A stretch of 64,000 nt of DNA, taken from Blepharisma japonicum. Its lineage: Eukaryota; Ciliophora; Heterotrichea; Heterotrichida; Blepharismidae. Shown here in pieces: positions 1-10,145 of the stretch. Numbering within the stretch: the first letter of the stretch is position 1; each line of letters begins with the position of its first letter. The notes under the pieces were generated by a model. That model saw nothing but the letters and a program-made list of their open reading frames with translations, was not told the DNA's origin and made no database searches. The DNA is taken from the NCBI GenBank assembly GCA_949751835.1, contig CATKHK010000010.1, positions 62,001-126,000 of the forward strand, written 5' to 3'. Position numbers and translations under genes: made by a program.

Positions 1-149
1 GTTTGTTTGATATTAAAATGAGATAAAATACTAGCTATAGAGTAGGAAGGTTATTTTTATCAAAAATTGTTTTGAATTAGTTGAATATTTAAAAATCTAT
101 AATTTTTATTAATAAAAAATACAAAAGGAAATTTTATTTTAAGTAAACT

Positions 150-1064
150 TTAACATATATTGCATAAGCAAAAATTAGGAACTTTTTTAGCTACAAATGA
201 CCTTTTCCTACTAATTTCAGCTTCCTTAACCTCCATTGAGCTTGAAAATACAGTTGGTTCGACCCTCAACCCTCTTATTGGCAAGCTATCTAGCACCCTT
301 ATCAATGAATCTGCTCCCATAAAACTTGGCTGGAAATCAATCCCATAGGTACTCCTATCTTTTTTTGTTTTATTCAAAAAACACATTGCATATCTATCTA
401 AATAGTCAAAAACTGTTGATACTTCTTTATCTCCATCCACCTTTATAAGCTTCTTTAAAATTTCATTCCCATCTAGAACAGGAGCTGTCAGGTCTTGCGA
501 CAAGCTTTCTTTATCAACAGGAATTTTATTAAATTCAATATCGGTTTCGTCATAATTTGCCCTTAAGCTTTTAGCTCTTAATAATTTGTTAGCAATTTCG
601 ACTAATGATAGCTTGAGTTTGTCAATGGTCAAGTTTAAGTTTACTTTGACTTCAAATTGAACACGTAAATTGAAATTAATCGACTCAATTCTGACATCAA
701 TTCACATATCCTGCGAAGTAATGTCGCATGATATGTGGTCTCCACTTTTTGTGAATTCTCCACAGGTCCCTTCCTATATATTTGATACTTTTGGCAACGG
801 AAGTTTATTGCTCGTCAAGTTATAAGCTGTGAGATTGCTTAGACCTGAAAATGTGGGGTATTTTTCCATTGTTTCACCGATACGAAATCGAAGATAGCCT
901 AATGACTCATTTGCATTGCAGGTAAGCAAAATGCATTTATTAGGAAGCAAGTTTCAATGAATATTCAGCTCGATTCTTAATTGTGGATTCCCGAATTTAT
1001 CAAGAAAAATGTAATTTTCATCTTCTTCGTCAAGATCTTTGAGTTCTTCTAATAAATCAGCCAT
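150..1064 (-). CDS. Unknown protein, 299 aa, one 15-nt intron
   Basis: I do not recognise the family. The gene starts at ATG 1064 (MADLLEELKDLDEEDENYIF) and ends at TAA 150. Reading needs one 15-nt intron at 774-788 and two in-frame TGA codons read as Trp (NIHWNLL and QDMWIDV); without them the frame is broken. The N-terminus is acidic. The middle alternates hydrophobic residues (INFNLRVQFEVKVNLNL), suggesting a beta-rich fold. The tail is basic and ends in a Cys-rich CLCNIC, which could be lipid-modified, but that is inference. No membrane segment or signal peptide is apparent. It lies about 185 bp downstream of the kinase gene on the same strand. Confidence 0.75.
774..788 (-). other. 15-nt intron
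   Basis: Reads GTATCAAATATATAG on the minus strand. Removing it joins two open frames as LPLPK|EGTCGEF; retaining it places TAG in frame. The A at intron position 10 is shared by all the 15-nt introns here. Confidence 0.85.
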
Positions 1065-1248
1065 AGTGATATATATTTTTATCTAATTATATTTAAATAT
1101 CTATCTAGAATTTATTAATTTTGGCCAATATTTTAAGAAAATCCTAAAATATTGCCAAATATAACTAATAAAAGTTAGCTCTATTAGTCATTGGATAAAA
1201 TAATTATTCTTGCAATTAAACTATTTCAATCTTGATTAATAAATCATA

Positions 1249-2200
1249 TTAAAATTCTCTAAATAAATCTTGCTCTGAAACTTGTTCTGAAGGATCAATA
1301 AATTCACACCAAGACTGTATCACTTGTAACTGAGTCGAATTTGGGACTATCAAAGGTGGCGCAGTCCTAAGAAACTGATGATCTAGCACCTCATTTGAGC
1401 TATTATGACCTAATCTCAAGCTGAAATCTGGATTCAGCAGCTTCCTAATAAAATCACAAGCAATTTCTGGAACTTCTGCCATATCAACATAATCCAGTCC
1501 TCTCAAAATGTGAGGGAACAAATCTTCTCCATAAAGCCCAAAGGGAGGACTGCTCTTTAATAGCTCATAAGTTAATATCCCAAGTGCCCATCAGTCTATT
1601 TCATAGCTATATCCACATGGCTCATTCCCATCTATTAGATGTTTAAACATTTCAGGACTCATAGCATGTCTAGTACCCGTTACTGTATAAGCTCTAAATA
1701 TATGTTTACTTTTCGTTATCTATTTTTTTGCATAAACCAAGGTCGACAAATACCACTTTCCCTGTGTCGTCTAATAATACGTTTGATAATTTTAAGTCAC
1801 GATAAATATAGCCTTCAGCGTGAATATATGCCAAAGTATTTGCAATTTGTAAAGCAATTGACTGAACCTGCTCAATTGGAAATCTACGCTGCTGTTTTAA
1901 TATATGGCTCAGTGGTGCACCTTTGGCAAGCTCTAATAGGAAATAAATATTTGTGTGGTCTTTAAAAGTAGTGATGAGCTTAATAATATTTGGATGTTTA
2001 AGGCTGCTCAATGCTTGTTTTTCTTCGAATAAATGTCTGACCTCTATTTCAGAAAGACCAGACTTTGCGACTTCTTTTAGCGCGTAGAAGGTGTGTCTGT
2101 GCTCTACAAGTCATACTCTTGAGCGATGGCCGAAATCTATAACTAACTTTTTTTCAAGAGAATCTAAGGTGACATCACTTTCTGTTGTGGTTTTTATCAT
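1249..2200 (-). CDS. AGC-like Ser/Thr protein kinase (PKA/PKG type), 311 aa
   Basis: The product is almost only a kinase catalytic domain. Visible elements: probable VAIK Lys at about K42 (FYALKEV), catalytic loop YRDLKLSN with Asp at about 135, and DLG at about 153 instead of DFG. YRD in place of HRD is common in AGC kinases, and the tail (RLG.. then a hydrophobic FL end) fits a short PKA/PKG-like C-terminus ending FREF. No regulatory cyclic-nucleotide domain is attached. Reading needs a 16-nt intron at 1694-1709 and TGA as Trp (SRVWLVE, EIDWWALG); the second is the conserved DxWxxG Trp of kinases, which is good evidence for the code. The glycine loop is degenerate (DFGHRSRVW). All three catalytic Lys/Asp positions are present, so activity is plausible. 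Confidence 0.85.
1694..1709 (-). other. 16-nt intron
   Basis: Reads GTAAACATATATTTAG on the minus strand. It joins DNEK to AYTVTGTRHAMSPEM in the kinase activation segment. Confidence 0.85.
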
Positions 2201-2516
2201 TATTATTAAATTTTATGTGATAAATTGGATAAAAGTGAATTTTTTTTTAGTTTTGATCTTTAAAGGTGTTCCGCGTTTTTCTCTTTATTATTTTTTATTG
2301 TGCTAAAAATATGTGATATTAAATATCCTGATATCTTATCAATTAAAATATGATTATTAATCATTAATTATGTCATTATTTTGAATTTTATAAAATTAAT
2401 TATAAAAAGCTATTATTCGATCTAGTTAAATAGATTGCAATAATAAATTAAATCGCTTATCTCACATACCTTATGTAGTTTAAGACTTAAACATTTCATC
2501 GGATTTCCCGTCTACG

Positions 2517-3312
2517 TTATCTCTTACAATTTCTCACATCGACATCTCTGCTTCCAGTTCCAAAAGAAACTGATCTTGTCTTAGCATGTAGCCCAGATTT
2601 AAAATAGGCCCCAGGGCCAGGTGATTCTCTTTTCACTAAAATATCCTTTACTTTCATACGCATCCCTTCCTACTTTAGAGATATAAGCCTTTTTTACTAT
2701 TTTTGTATCGCTAACATTATATTTTGCAGGGCCAGGACTGATTTTTCCTTTCATATATCTTTGATAATTTTTTAGATATATTTTATCAGGAGAATATGTA
2801 CCTTTCATAGTAATATATGAAGTTCTTGGCCTCAATACAGGCGTATATGCATTTGGTCCCGGATTTCTTGATGGTGTCGTATCTCTTGACGCCCTGGAGA
2901 ACGAGCTCCCTATATGTACATCTTGATTCATATCAGCCTTATAGCCATATATCGGGCCAGGAGATCTATCCCTATGAGTTTCAATAAACTGCAAATCTCT
3001 TTGTTTTGCAGTCCCAATTTTAACTGAAGCCTCATTTTTTTCTGTAAATGACAAATTCGGGTTATAAGCTGTAAACGGCGGTGAATGTGTCCCATAAAAC
3101 TCTTTGCTGAGAGATCGGCAGTAATAAACCTTGCTTTCTTTGGCTGCTTTTGGGATTGTTGGCTTAGGAGAATTTCTGTACCTGCATGATTGATATCCTA
3201 TAATAGTGGGAATGTTATAGCTGCCTGGCCCAGCTTCGTTATCAGTTCCATAGGACCAACTTCATTTAGTAGGAGAAGTAATTAAACTCTGTGTAGAATG
3301 AGAGTTATCCAT
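2517..3312 (-). CDS. SHIPPO/ODF3-like repeat protein, 259 aa
   Basis: The protein carries repeated PGP-x-x-Y motifs spread through its length (AGPGSYN, SPGPIYGY, NPGPNAYTP, SPGPAKYN, SPGPGAYF), the hallmark of SHIPPO/STPG repeats of the ODF3 family. Known members bind ciliary or cortical microtubules, some on the lumenal side. Frame: start ATG 3312, TGA read as Trp in TKWSWSYG, a 16-nt intron at 2636-2651, stop TAA 2517. The last PGP repeat lies after the intron and is recovered only by splicing. The start is 23 bp from the stop of the F-box gene upstream on the same strand. A role in axonemal or cortical microtubules is inferred from family. Confidence 0.85.
2636..2651 (-). other. 16-nt intron
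   Basis: Reads GTAAAGGATATTTTAG on the minus strand. It joins GRDAYE to MKRESPGPGAYF and restores the final SHIPPO repeat. Confidence 0.85.
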
Positions 3313-3335
3313 TTTAATGCTAACTTATTACAAAA

Positions 3336-4517
3336 TTACCACCCCTCTTTAAACTCCCCATAATAGTTCTTTATTTTGATTTGTGGGTACTGGTAGCTTA
3401 ATTCTCAGAGCCTTGAGTCGTTTACTTTATTGCATTGGGAGAGGTAAAGAGTTAGGAGAGAAAAATAAATTTTGTAAGGCTTGTCGATAGGAAAGGCATT
3501 CTCTGTGATGCATTTTTGGCCAGTTAAATCGAAATTTCGAAGGGTTTCACAGCCGTTGATGATTGAGATGATGCCGAGATCGGTGATAAAATCAGATCAG
3601 GTGATAATAAGTGTGTGCAGATTTGGACAATTTTCTCCGATAAGGATACAAACTTTATCTGAGATCGCTGAACATTCGGCTAATTCAAGATATGCTAAAT
3701 TATTAAGTCTTTGTGAAAATATTTCAGAAAAACCATTCTCTGTCAAATAAATTCCTTTTTTAATTTTTAAATACTCCCACGCTGTTTTTATCAAATAATA
3801 AAGCATTTCATCTTGCATCTCATTAGCAAAACCTATGCTGAATTTCTTTATAAGCAAGACATTGCTTAAAAGCGTGCATACTTGGTATGAGGAGTAATTT
3901 TCTCCATCAATCCCAAATTCAACCATCCTATCTCCATATGCTTCGACATAAGGGAGAATATTTTCATATTCCAAATTTTCACAGCCTTCAAATCATAGCG
4001 CTTCTAGCGGCTTTTGGCATGTTAAAAAAGGTTTCCCGACCAAAGATGTGTTATTATTCACATTTAGGTACTTTAAGGTACCAATTTTTAAGATTCATTC
4101 TAAACATTCATCTCGCAACCTCGCGTCACAGATTGTCAACTTCTCCAGGATTATGTTGTTTTTATTAGAAATTGTCTGATAAAAAGTCTGCTTTAAATGA
4201 AAAAATGATAAATCCAAAGAAATCAAGGAATTTTCACAAGAATCAATTAATAATATGACTTGAGTTCTTTTGTAGTTTGAGCCGCCGATGATTAGCTCTT
4301 TTGTTTTGTGAACGATAGCTTTGCGGAGTGTTCATTCAAAAGGTGGGGCAATTGAGTTATTAGTAGAAAATACATCAATGACTTGAAACAGGCAATTTTG
4401 TGACTCAGATGATAATAATAGGTTTCAATATTTGCATACTTGTTCACAAAAAGATAAAGATGTAAGATCAAGATAAGAAAACACCAAAATCAGCAATTCT
4501 TCGGGGATGATATCCAT
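3336..4517 (-). CDS. F-box and leucine-rich-repeat protein, 393 aa
   Basis: A single open frame of 394 codons with several TGA codons read as Trp (CKYWNLL, FEWTLRK, LEWILKI, LIITWSDF). The N-terminal 35 residues (IIPEELLILVFSYLDLTSLS, then CEQVCKYWNLL) match an F-box. The rest has repeated LxxLxLxxC units of the FBXL type (LEKLTICDARL, LAYLELAECSAI, LHTLIIT, LRNFDLTGQKCI). Such proteins recruit substrates to SCF (Skp1-Cul1-F-box) ubiquitin ligases: the F-box binds Skp1, the LRR binds the target. The target cannot be read from the sequence. Stop TAA at 3336. Confidence 0.85.
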
Positions 4518-4812
4518 TCTTTAAAGCAGATTTACTCACTAGTAAATGTTTTATACACATTTTTTAAGTAAATTAGTTTATTGCCTATCAATTTTAAGTA
4601 TTTTAATTAAATTATAAACGTGAACTTAGAGCATAATCATCAATTCTTTAATGATTTTGGAGTGCATATCAATTTTTTAATGATTTTAAAATAACTCATC
4701 AAATGATTTATAGTAAAGATTTAATAGTAATTTTTTTAAAAAAAATTTTCAGGATATTGAGTATTAAGTACTTAAATTTATCATCAAAACTAATTCTAAT
4801 AAAGTATAATAA

Positions 4813-5085
4813 ATGGCATCAATTTACGAGTTAATTGCTGAAGGAGGCAGGCTTCCAGAAGTAACAAGAAAGGTATTTCATGAGATTGACACTAATCAAT
4901 CTGGGCAGATTGAATGGGGCGAGCTATCTGAAGCACTTAACAGAATTTATGCTGAGTGTGGACTTAACCCTCCAACAGCTGAAGATGTAGAGCGCAAAAT
5001 GAAAGAGCTTGATACTGATAAAAGTGGCACTATCAGTGTTGAAGAACTTGAAAAATATGTTAGAGAGCTCCTTGGAGACTATTAA
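4813..5085 (+). CDS. Two-EF-hand calcium-binding protein, 90 aa
   Basis: Two canonical EF-hand loops are visible: DTNQSGQIEWGE (about residues 26-37) and DTDKSGTISVEE (about 67-78). Both have acidic or oxygen ligands at positions 1, 3, 5 and 12 and Gly at 6, so both should bind Ca2+. The protein is short and soluble, with no myristoylation signal (starts MASIY). It is not closely similar to the EF-hand family at 42-45 kb. The start context is ATAATAAATGG, the common pattern in this window. Role: Ca2+ sensor or buffer; partner unknown. Confidence 0.85.
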   Translation: MASIYELIAEGGRLPEVTRKVFHEIDTNQSGQIEWGELSEALNRIYAECGLNPPTAEDVERKMKELDTDKSGTISVEELEKYVRELLGDY

Positions 5086-5433
5086 GTCAATAACTAATTA
5101 TCATCTGACTATAATTTACTGTATATAAAAATTAGCCTTATCTTCATCTCCTAATGAAACTTGTATTTTTTTAGTATTCTATTAAGGCGATAATTTACTC
5201 CTTTCATAGTTTACTAGGCAATATTCATGATTTCTCATCAAGCATTTTAGTTTTAGGGTTATTCGTTTTAGTTCAGACTTAAATAAATGATTAGAAATGA
5301 AAAATTAAATAAAGATTTTATATTAATGCTCCAGCATAAGAATTTTTACAATAAAATTCTAAATAATGAATATTTCTGAAAATCCTAAAATAATTTTATC
5401 TTTTGTGACTAAATATGCATAATAAAACCGATC
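5086..5433. other. AT-rich spacer
   Basis: No open frame, RNA gene or repeat seen under either code. Confidence 0.6.
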
Positions 5434-5928
5434 ATGTCTCAAAGTCTGGCCAAGCTTCAATCCCCATATCTCCCTATCAGCAATACATCTAAATCCAGAA
5501 AAATAAGCCCAAGCCATAAATACGAATTTACAAAAAACTATGTAATTTCAACCAAAGCAGCAAATCATCGTCTTAAGACCATGGAAAGGAGCACAAAAGG
5601 AAAAGATAATGCTAATAGAAGTGTTGAAATCAAGCCAAAGCAAAGAAATTTATCAAATGACCCGGTAAAAAGTAACTGTGATGAAAGATTCAGCAAATTG
5701 GACGCTTTAAACACAAGAAGTCTTTTGGCAAGATCAGGACTTTTGTCATTACAACAAAGACTGCTTCAGATCGAGCTATCCAAAGCTATGAAAAATTTGG
5801 ATAATTCATTTGCTGAGGAAATGAGCTCTTTTACTCAAGGAAACACGTTTGAAAAGCCACTTGATAATTTATATGAAAGGTATTTAAGCTATGGAAACAG
5901 CATTGGGATCAGACTGAGTGAGAATTAA
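5434..5928 (+). CDS. Unknown basic protein, 164 aa
   Basis: Family not recognised. One uninterrupted frame from ATG 5434 to TAA 5926-5928. The N-terminal two thirds are basic, Ser/Asn/Lys-rich and probably disordered (KSRKISPSHKYEF, NANRSVEIKPKQR). The C-terminal third is likely helical (LLSLQQRLLQIELSKAMKNL). No membrane segment. Composition resembles small microtubule- or cortex-associated proteins, but this is only an impression. It is isolated from neighbours by AT-rich spacers on both sides. Confidence 0.6.
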   Translation: MSQSLAKLQSPYLPISNTSKSRKISPSHKYEFTKNYVISTKAANHRLKTMERSTKGKDNANRSVEIKPKQRNLSNDPVKSNCDERFSKLDALNTRSLLARSGLLSLQQRLLQIELSKAMKNLDNSFAEEMSSFTQGNTFEKPLDNLYERYLSYGNSIGIRLSEN

Positions 5929-6276
5929 AGGCATGGCTTGTATTAATTAATGATAATTGATATTTGTTTTAATTTTAGTGATTAGGCACTTGTGATATGA
6001 TTTAGATTTCTAGAACACTTAAATAAATGGAAATTTTATATCTTTTATGCATAAAATTAGGATAAAATAGCACTTTTCAAGTAATTTTGGTATTTATTTT
6101 CTATTACTAATATTCATGCTGCTTTATCTATTTTTCAATAATTATGCTTATGATTTTAATTAAAAATTAGCAAATTTACTCAAATATATAGTGAAATTAT
6201 ACTTGATAGAAAAATTGCATTTTACTTTAATCTGACCTTACAATTAAGCACATCTAAACAATAAATAATAATTTGT
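5929..6276. other. AT-rich spacer between convergent genes
   Basis: No coding or RNA feature seen; it separates the unknown basic protein gene from the CK2 gene, which converge. Confidence 0.6.
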
Positions 6277-7383
6277 TTATCTATTATTTCTTTGTCTCAG
6301 CAATATCTGAGCAGTCTGATACTCCGGCGAGTTTGGGCTATAATCAATAATCTCCGCATCAATTTTCTTATACATTTCTATAACTGGTGCAAAATAAGGA
6401 TGAGACAATGCATCAGTTGATGTAATTCTTTCAGCCTAAATAATCCTTACATGGTCATAAATTAAGCATTTATCAAGAAAATCCAAGGCTTCTTGGCTAA
6501 CCAAATGCTGATTTTCCAATGTAACGAAACTTGACCATTTCTTCTTGGGGTAATTTTTGAATCTTCCATTATAATGATCATCCAGTTCTAGCTCATATTT
6601 GTCTAGATATTCCATTAATTTATCAACTCCCAGGACTTTTGCTATTTTTATCAGCTGGTCATAATTATCGTCTCCATGGAAGAAAGGCTCTTTCTTAAAT
6701 ATCTAAATATTTTTTACAATTGCGGCAATTGTAGCTCCTAGGCTTCACATGTCGAGGGTATAGCCATAATATTGGTCGTTTACTAGCAATTCTGGACCTT
6801 TGTAGTATCTTGATGCGACTCTTACGTTGTATTCGCGGCCAGGGTAGTAAAATTCAGCAAGTCCCCAGTCAATGACCCTTAGTTTTCTTGTAGTATGGTC
6901 AATCATCACATTGTGAGGTTTTATGTCTCTATGAATGATCCCTTGAGAGTGGCAATAATCAAGAGCTCTGACAATTTCATACATGTAATACCTGACCTCA
7001 AAATCGACCAAAGTTGGGAAAAAAACTTTAAAATCCACGTTGTTTATATGTTCAAAAACCAGTGATGGTGTTTTTGATATAGGATCTCTTACGATGTCAA
7101 GGAGTTTTACAATATTTGGCCCATCTTGTAAGACTTGGAGGATTTTTACCTCGCGGAAGATTTTTTTCTTTTTTACAGGCTTCAGGATTTTTACTACACA
7201 AGGCTGATGAGTTTGTGAGTGGAAGCCTGCGTAAACTTCGGAATATTTTCCTCGGCCGATCTTTTTAGTAACTTCATAGTCGTCTTGGTTGCCCCATTGA
7301 ATTCTTAACTTGTCGTAGTCACTGTGCTCTCTGGGAAGCTCTAAGTTCACATTTGCATAGTATTTAGGGACCTCGAAATCCAT
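6277..7383 (-). CDS. CSNK2A: Casein kinase 2 catalytic subunit alpha, 358 aa
   Basis: Constitutive acidophilic Ser/Thr kinase. CK2 hallmarks: glycine loop GRGKYSEV (43-50), ATP Lys at about 65, the basic substrate stretch KPVKKKKI (about 69-75), [10 protein letters not shown] (151-160), DWG (172-174) in place of DFG, and DMWSLGATIA, whose Trp is encoded by TGA. Two 15-nt introns (6703-6717, 6436-6450) are needed to read the C-lobe through [14 protein letters not shown] and the end RQRNNR. Length is usual for the family. The N-terminus [12 protein letters not shown] also matches CK2. The gene is isolated; no CK2 beta gene is in the window. Confidence 0.97.
6436..6450 (-). other. 15-nt intron
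   Basis: Second CK2 intron, GTAAGGATTATTTAG on the minus strand. It joins LIYDH to [15 protein letters not shown]; retention gives an in-frame TAG. Confidence 0.9.
6703..6717 (-). other. 15-nt intron
   Basis: First CK2 intron, GTAAAAAATATTTAG on the minus strand. It joins LGATIAAI to [10 protein letters not shown], a segment strongly conserved in CK2, which fixes the splice sites. Confidence 0.92.
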
Positions 7384-7754
7384 GTTTATTTTGATATTGG
7401 AAAAGTCGACTGAAATATTTTAGAATTATTTTATTAAATTAGTAGAGATTTTTATGTGAAAAGATAAGAGAGAAAAAAGAAACGGAAGTTATAAATAAAG
7501 TAGTAGAGATTTTTAAAGGAGGGAAAAATTATTGATAATTTTAGAGTTTGGATAAAGAGCAATTAAGATGTTTCTCGTAAGAGTTTATATCAAAAACGTG
7601 ATAATTGATAATTATCTACATGAGATAGATTTCTAAGTGATTTTATCGAAAATTAAAAAATTCTATTAAAATTGATGAGCTTCTACTTATAATTCTAAAT
7701 GTAGCTGATTTTACAATAGAACCATTCTCCATAAAGCATTTTACGAATATCACA
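7384..7754. other. Intergenic region between divergent genes
   Basis: AT-rich, no gene seen. It presumably holds promoters for CK2 (minus) and the first MDR gene (plus). The last 54 bp before the MDR start are the conserved leader listed separately. Confidence 0.5.
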
Positions 7755-7808
7755 ATCCATTTAACCAATGACGATTTTATTCGTAAACTAATTGGCGAAA
7801 AATAAATA
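7755..7808 (+). promoter_or_regulatory. Conserved leader of MDR copy 1
   Basis: This stretch aligns, in the same register and at nearly the same length, with the sequence just upstream of the internal ATGGA start in the other MDR copies. Conceptually it reads IHL...DDFIRKLIGEK, then an in-frame TAA two codons before ATG. The copy-2 and copy-4 versions are open. Either a 5' leader/promoter conserved at DNA level or a former N-terminal extension. Confidence 0.55.
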
Positions 7809-8813
7809 ATGGAAGTTCAATCAGCAACAAGTGTAAGAATTCACACCTATGGTGACTTAGACTCAATAGCTGTTGACCAAATCCCAATCCACGATCTTGA
7901 AGAGACCCAAATCTTAATCAGAGTTGAATGTGCCCCAATTAATGTTAGTGATCTCATGCAAGCATTAGGCCACTATTCAAGAGATCCTCTTCCTCATGCC
8001 CTAGGAAAAGAAGGCAGTGGAACAGTCATAAAAAGTGGAAGCCACCCATATGCCCAATCTCTTGTAGGAAAAAGAGTTTCCTTTGCTGCTGGTGTTGAAG
8101 GGTTTGGGACTTATTCAGATTATATAGTGACTTCAGCATTTTTAGCTTTCCCTTTGAAAGATTCTGTGACTTTTGAACAAGCAGCAAGCTTAATAGTAAA
8201 CCCAATGACCGTAGCACTCATGGTTGAGAGGCTTAAAGAAGGAAATCATACTTCTGTAGTTATCAATGCCGCAGCTTCAGCTTTAGGGAAAATGCTTATA
8301 AGATGGTGCAAATTGTTGAATATTACAACAGTAAATTTGGTAAGAAGACAAGAACAAGCTGATATATTGGCTTCAATTGGGGCTGAACATGTTTTTAATA
8401 CGTCTGATGAGGGGTGGAAAGACGCCGCAAAAGCTTTAACCACACAACATGGAACGAAGATAGGCTTCGATGCAATTGCAGGCAGCTCTACTCAAGATAT
8501 GCTGGATTTATTGGTAGAAGAAGGAGTTGTGCACGTTTATGGAGGACTTTCAGGGCAGCCAGCTCAAGCTGGACCTATGAGCCTTATTGGAGGTGATAAA
8601 ACTGTTAGAGGACTTTGGCTGACAAAATGGTTGAGAGTTTTATCAAACGAAAAAAAGGCAGAAATCGGAAGTCAGGTCCAAGATTTGATTGGGGATGTGT
8701 TGAAGACTGATTACCATTCAGAAGTCAATCTTGACAGCGTTAAAGATGCATTAAAGCAATATTCCGATAAAAAGACTGACTCCAAGTTTTTAGTAAGACC
8801 AAGAAGAGCTTAA
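7809..8813 (+). CDS. MDR-family NAD(P)H-dependent oxidoreductase, copy 1 (quinone/enoyl reductase-like), 334 aa
   Basis: Medium-chain dehydrogenase/reductase. The N-terminal GroES-like half has APINVSDL and GKEGSGTVIKSG. The Rossmann half has NAAASALGKMLIRWCKLLN followed by TVNLVRRQEQ, the arrangement of the zinc-free quinone oxidoreductase and mitochondrial enoyl-thioester reductase branch. Structural and catalytic zinc Cys/His sets are not visible. Likely reaction: NADPH reduction of a quinone or enone; substrate unknown. First of four tandem, same-strand paralogues. The start is fixed by an in-frame TAA two codons upstream and by alignment with the copies. No intron; no TGA in this frame. 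No mitochondrial presequence in this copy. Confidence 0.88.
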   Translation: MEVQSATSVRIHTYGDLDSIAVDQIPIHDLEETQILIRVECAPINVSDLMQALGHYSRDPLPHALGKEGSGTVIKSGSHPYAQSLVGKRVSFAAGVEGFGTYSDYIVTSAFLAFPLKDSVTFEQAASLIVNPMTVALMVERLKEGNHTSVVINAAASALGKMLIRWCKLLNITTVNLVRRQEQADILASIGAEHVFNTSDEGWKDAAKALTTQHGTKIGFDAIAGSSTQDMLDLLVEEGVVHVYGGLSGQPAQAGPMSLIGGDKTVRGLWLTKWLRVLSNEKKAEIGSQVQDLIGDVLKTDYHSEVNLDSVKDALKQYSDKKTDSKFLVRPRRA

Positions 8814-9083
8814 TCATAATTATTATTTTAATAAGTTTTTCGCCAATAGAAATACCTTTTATATGAAGGTTATTTACTAAATTAATTTTTGGAAATATAA
8901 ATAATTCATAGATTACATGAGAAATCATCCAGCCATTACGAAGCAGGGAAATAAATTAAACCTTTAAGATATTTAGATGATGCGACATTTATTTTTTTAT
9001 AATAAACGATGAAAAGGAATACCTTAGTTAATAATCATAGTATAAAATTACTTAGTGCTTTAATAGCACGGCAAATGAGTTTA
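8814..9083. other. Spacer between MDR copies 1 and 2
   Basis: AT-rich. It includes a possible upstream ATG at 9009 that would extend copy 2 in frame. Confidence 0.4.
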
Positions 9084-9134
9084 AGCCATTTAATGAAAAA
9101 TAAATTTATTAATAAATTTATTGGAGATAATAAT
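9084..9134 (+). promoter_or_regulatory. Conserved leader of MDR copy 2
   Basis: Reads SHLMKNKFINKFIGDNN in frame with the gene and is open here, so it could be translated from ATG 9075 or 9009. Homologous to the leaders of copies 1, 3 and 4. Confidence 0.5.
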
Positions 9135-10145
9135 ATGGAACCCCAGTCAATTAGAGGTGTAAGAGCTCATGCCTATAATGATTTAGACTCAATAACAATT
9201 GATCAAGTGCCAATTCCTGATCTTAAAGACGACCAAATATTAGTGAGAATTGAATATGCCCCAATTAACATTATCGACCTTATGCAAGCTTTAGGCTTCT
9301 ATAATAGGCAGCCCGTTCCTTTCTTCTTTGGCAAAGAAGGCAGCGGAACTGTAGTAAAAACAGGAAACCACCCTTATGCTAGGTTTCTTCTTGGCAAAAG
9401 AGTTTCAGTTAATTCTAATGTTCCTGGTTTTGGATCTTATGCCGACTATTTAGTTGCAAATGCATCTGATGCATTTCCTTTAAGAGATTCTGTGACTTTT
9501 GAACAAGCAGCAGGCTTAATAGTGAATCCTATGACTGTTGCTTACATGGTAGAAAAATTGAAAGTAGGAAACCATACATCTGTAGTAATAAATGCAGCAG
9601 CTTCTGGAATAGGAAAAATGCTTATAAAATGGTGTAAATTATTGAATATCACAACAGTAAATTTAATAAGAAGGCAAGATCAAGCTGATATATTAGCTTC
9701 AATAGGAGCTGAACATATTTTTAATACCTCAGAAGCTGGATGGAAAGACGCTGCTAAAGTTTTGACGACACAACTCGGGACAAAAATAGGTTTTGATGCA
9801 ATTTCAGGCAGCGCAACTCAAGATATGCTGGATTTATTGGAAAATGATGGAATTGTGTATATTTATGGAGCTCTTTCTGGGGAGGCAGCTCAAGTAAGCC
9901 CAATGGGTCTTATTGGAGGTGATAAAACTGTGAAAGGACTTTTGCTGACTACGTGGCTAGCAAAGATGTCAAATGAGAAAAGAGTAGAAGTTGGATATCA
10001 AATCCAAGATTTACTTGGGAGTGCTTTAAAAACTGATTATATAGCTGAAATAACAATTGGGGAAATTAAGGATGCATTAAAACAATATGCAGCTAAAAAA
10101 ACTGACTCTAAGTTCTTAGTGAGAGTACGAAGAAATTTATCCTAA
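9135..10145 (+). CDS. MDR-family oxidoreductase, copy 2, 336 aa
   Basis: Same architecture as copy 1: APINIIDLMQALG, GKEGSGTVVKTG, then the nucleotide-binding NAAASGIGKMLIKWCKLLN (Gly where copies 1 and 4 have Ala-Leu). The C-terminus is extended by three residues (RRNLS). I place the start at ATG 9135 by alignment with copy 1. An in-frame ATG at 9009 would add 42 residues, basic and rich in Leu/Ile/Lys, which could act as a mitochondrial presequence. That is possible but unproven, because copies 1 and 5 have a stop in the matching leader. The divergent residues in the cofactor loop may mean a changed substrate or cofactor preference. Confidence 0.85.
   Translation: MEPQSIRGVRAHAYNDLDSITIDQVPIPDLKDDQILVRIEYAPINIIDLMQALGFYNRQPVPFFFGKEGSGTVVKTGNHPYARFLLGKRVSVNSNVPGFGSYADYLVANASDAFPLRDSVTFEQAAGLIVNPMTVAYMVEKLKVGNHTSVVINAAASGIGKMLIKWCKLLNITTVNLIRRQDQADILASIGAEHIFNTSEAGWKDAAKVLTTQLGTKIGFDAISGSATQDMLDLLENDGIVYIYGALSGEAAQVSPMGLIGGDKTVKGLLLTTWLAKMSNEKRVEVGYQIQDLLGSALKTDYIAEITIGEIKDALKQYAAKKTDSKFLVRVRRNLS

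Noticed and set aside
1639-1965. Plus-strand 108-codon frame across the AGC kinase
   Set aside because: It covers the kinase catalytic loop in antisense; the kinase motifs are decisive.
8026-8443. Antisense open frames inside the MDR genes (also 8414-8596, 12659-12850)
   Set aside because: They lie wholly within well-supported genes in other frames and have no family resemblance; shadows of the real coding frame.
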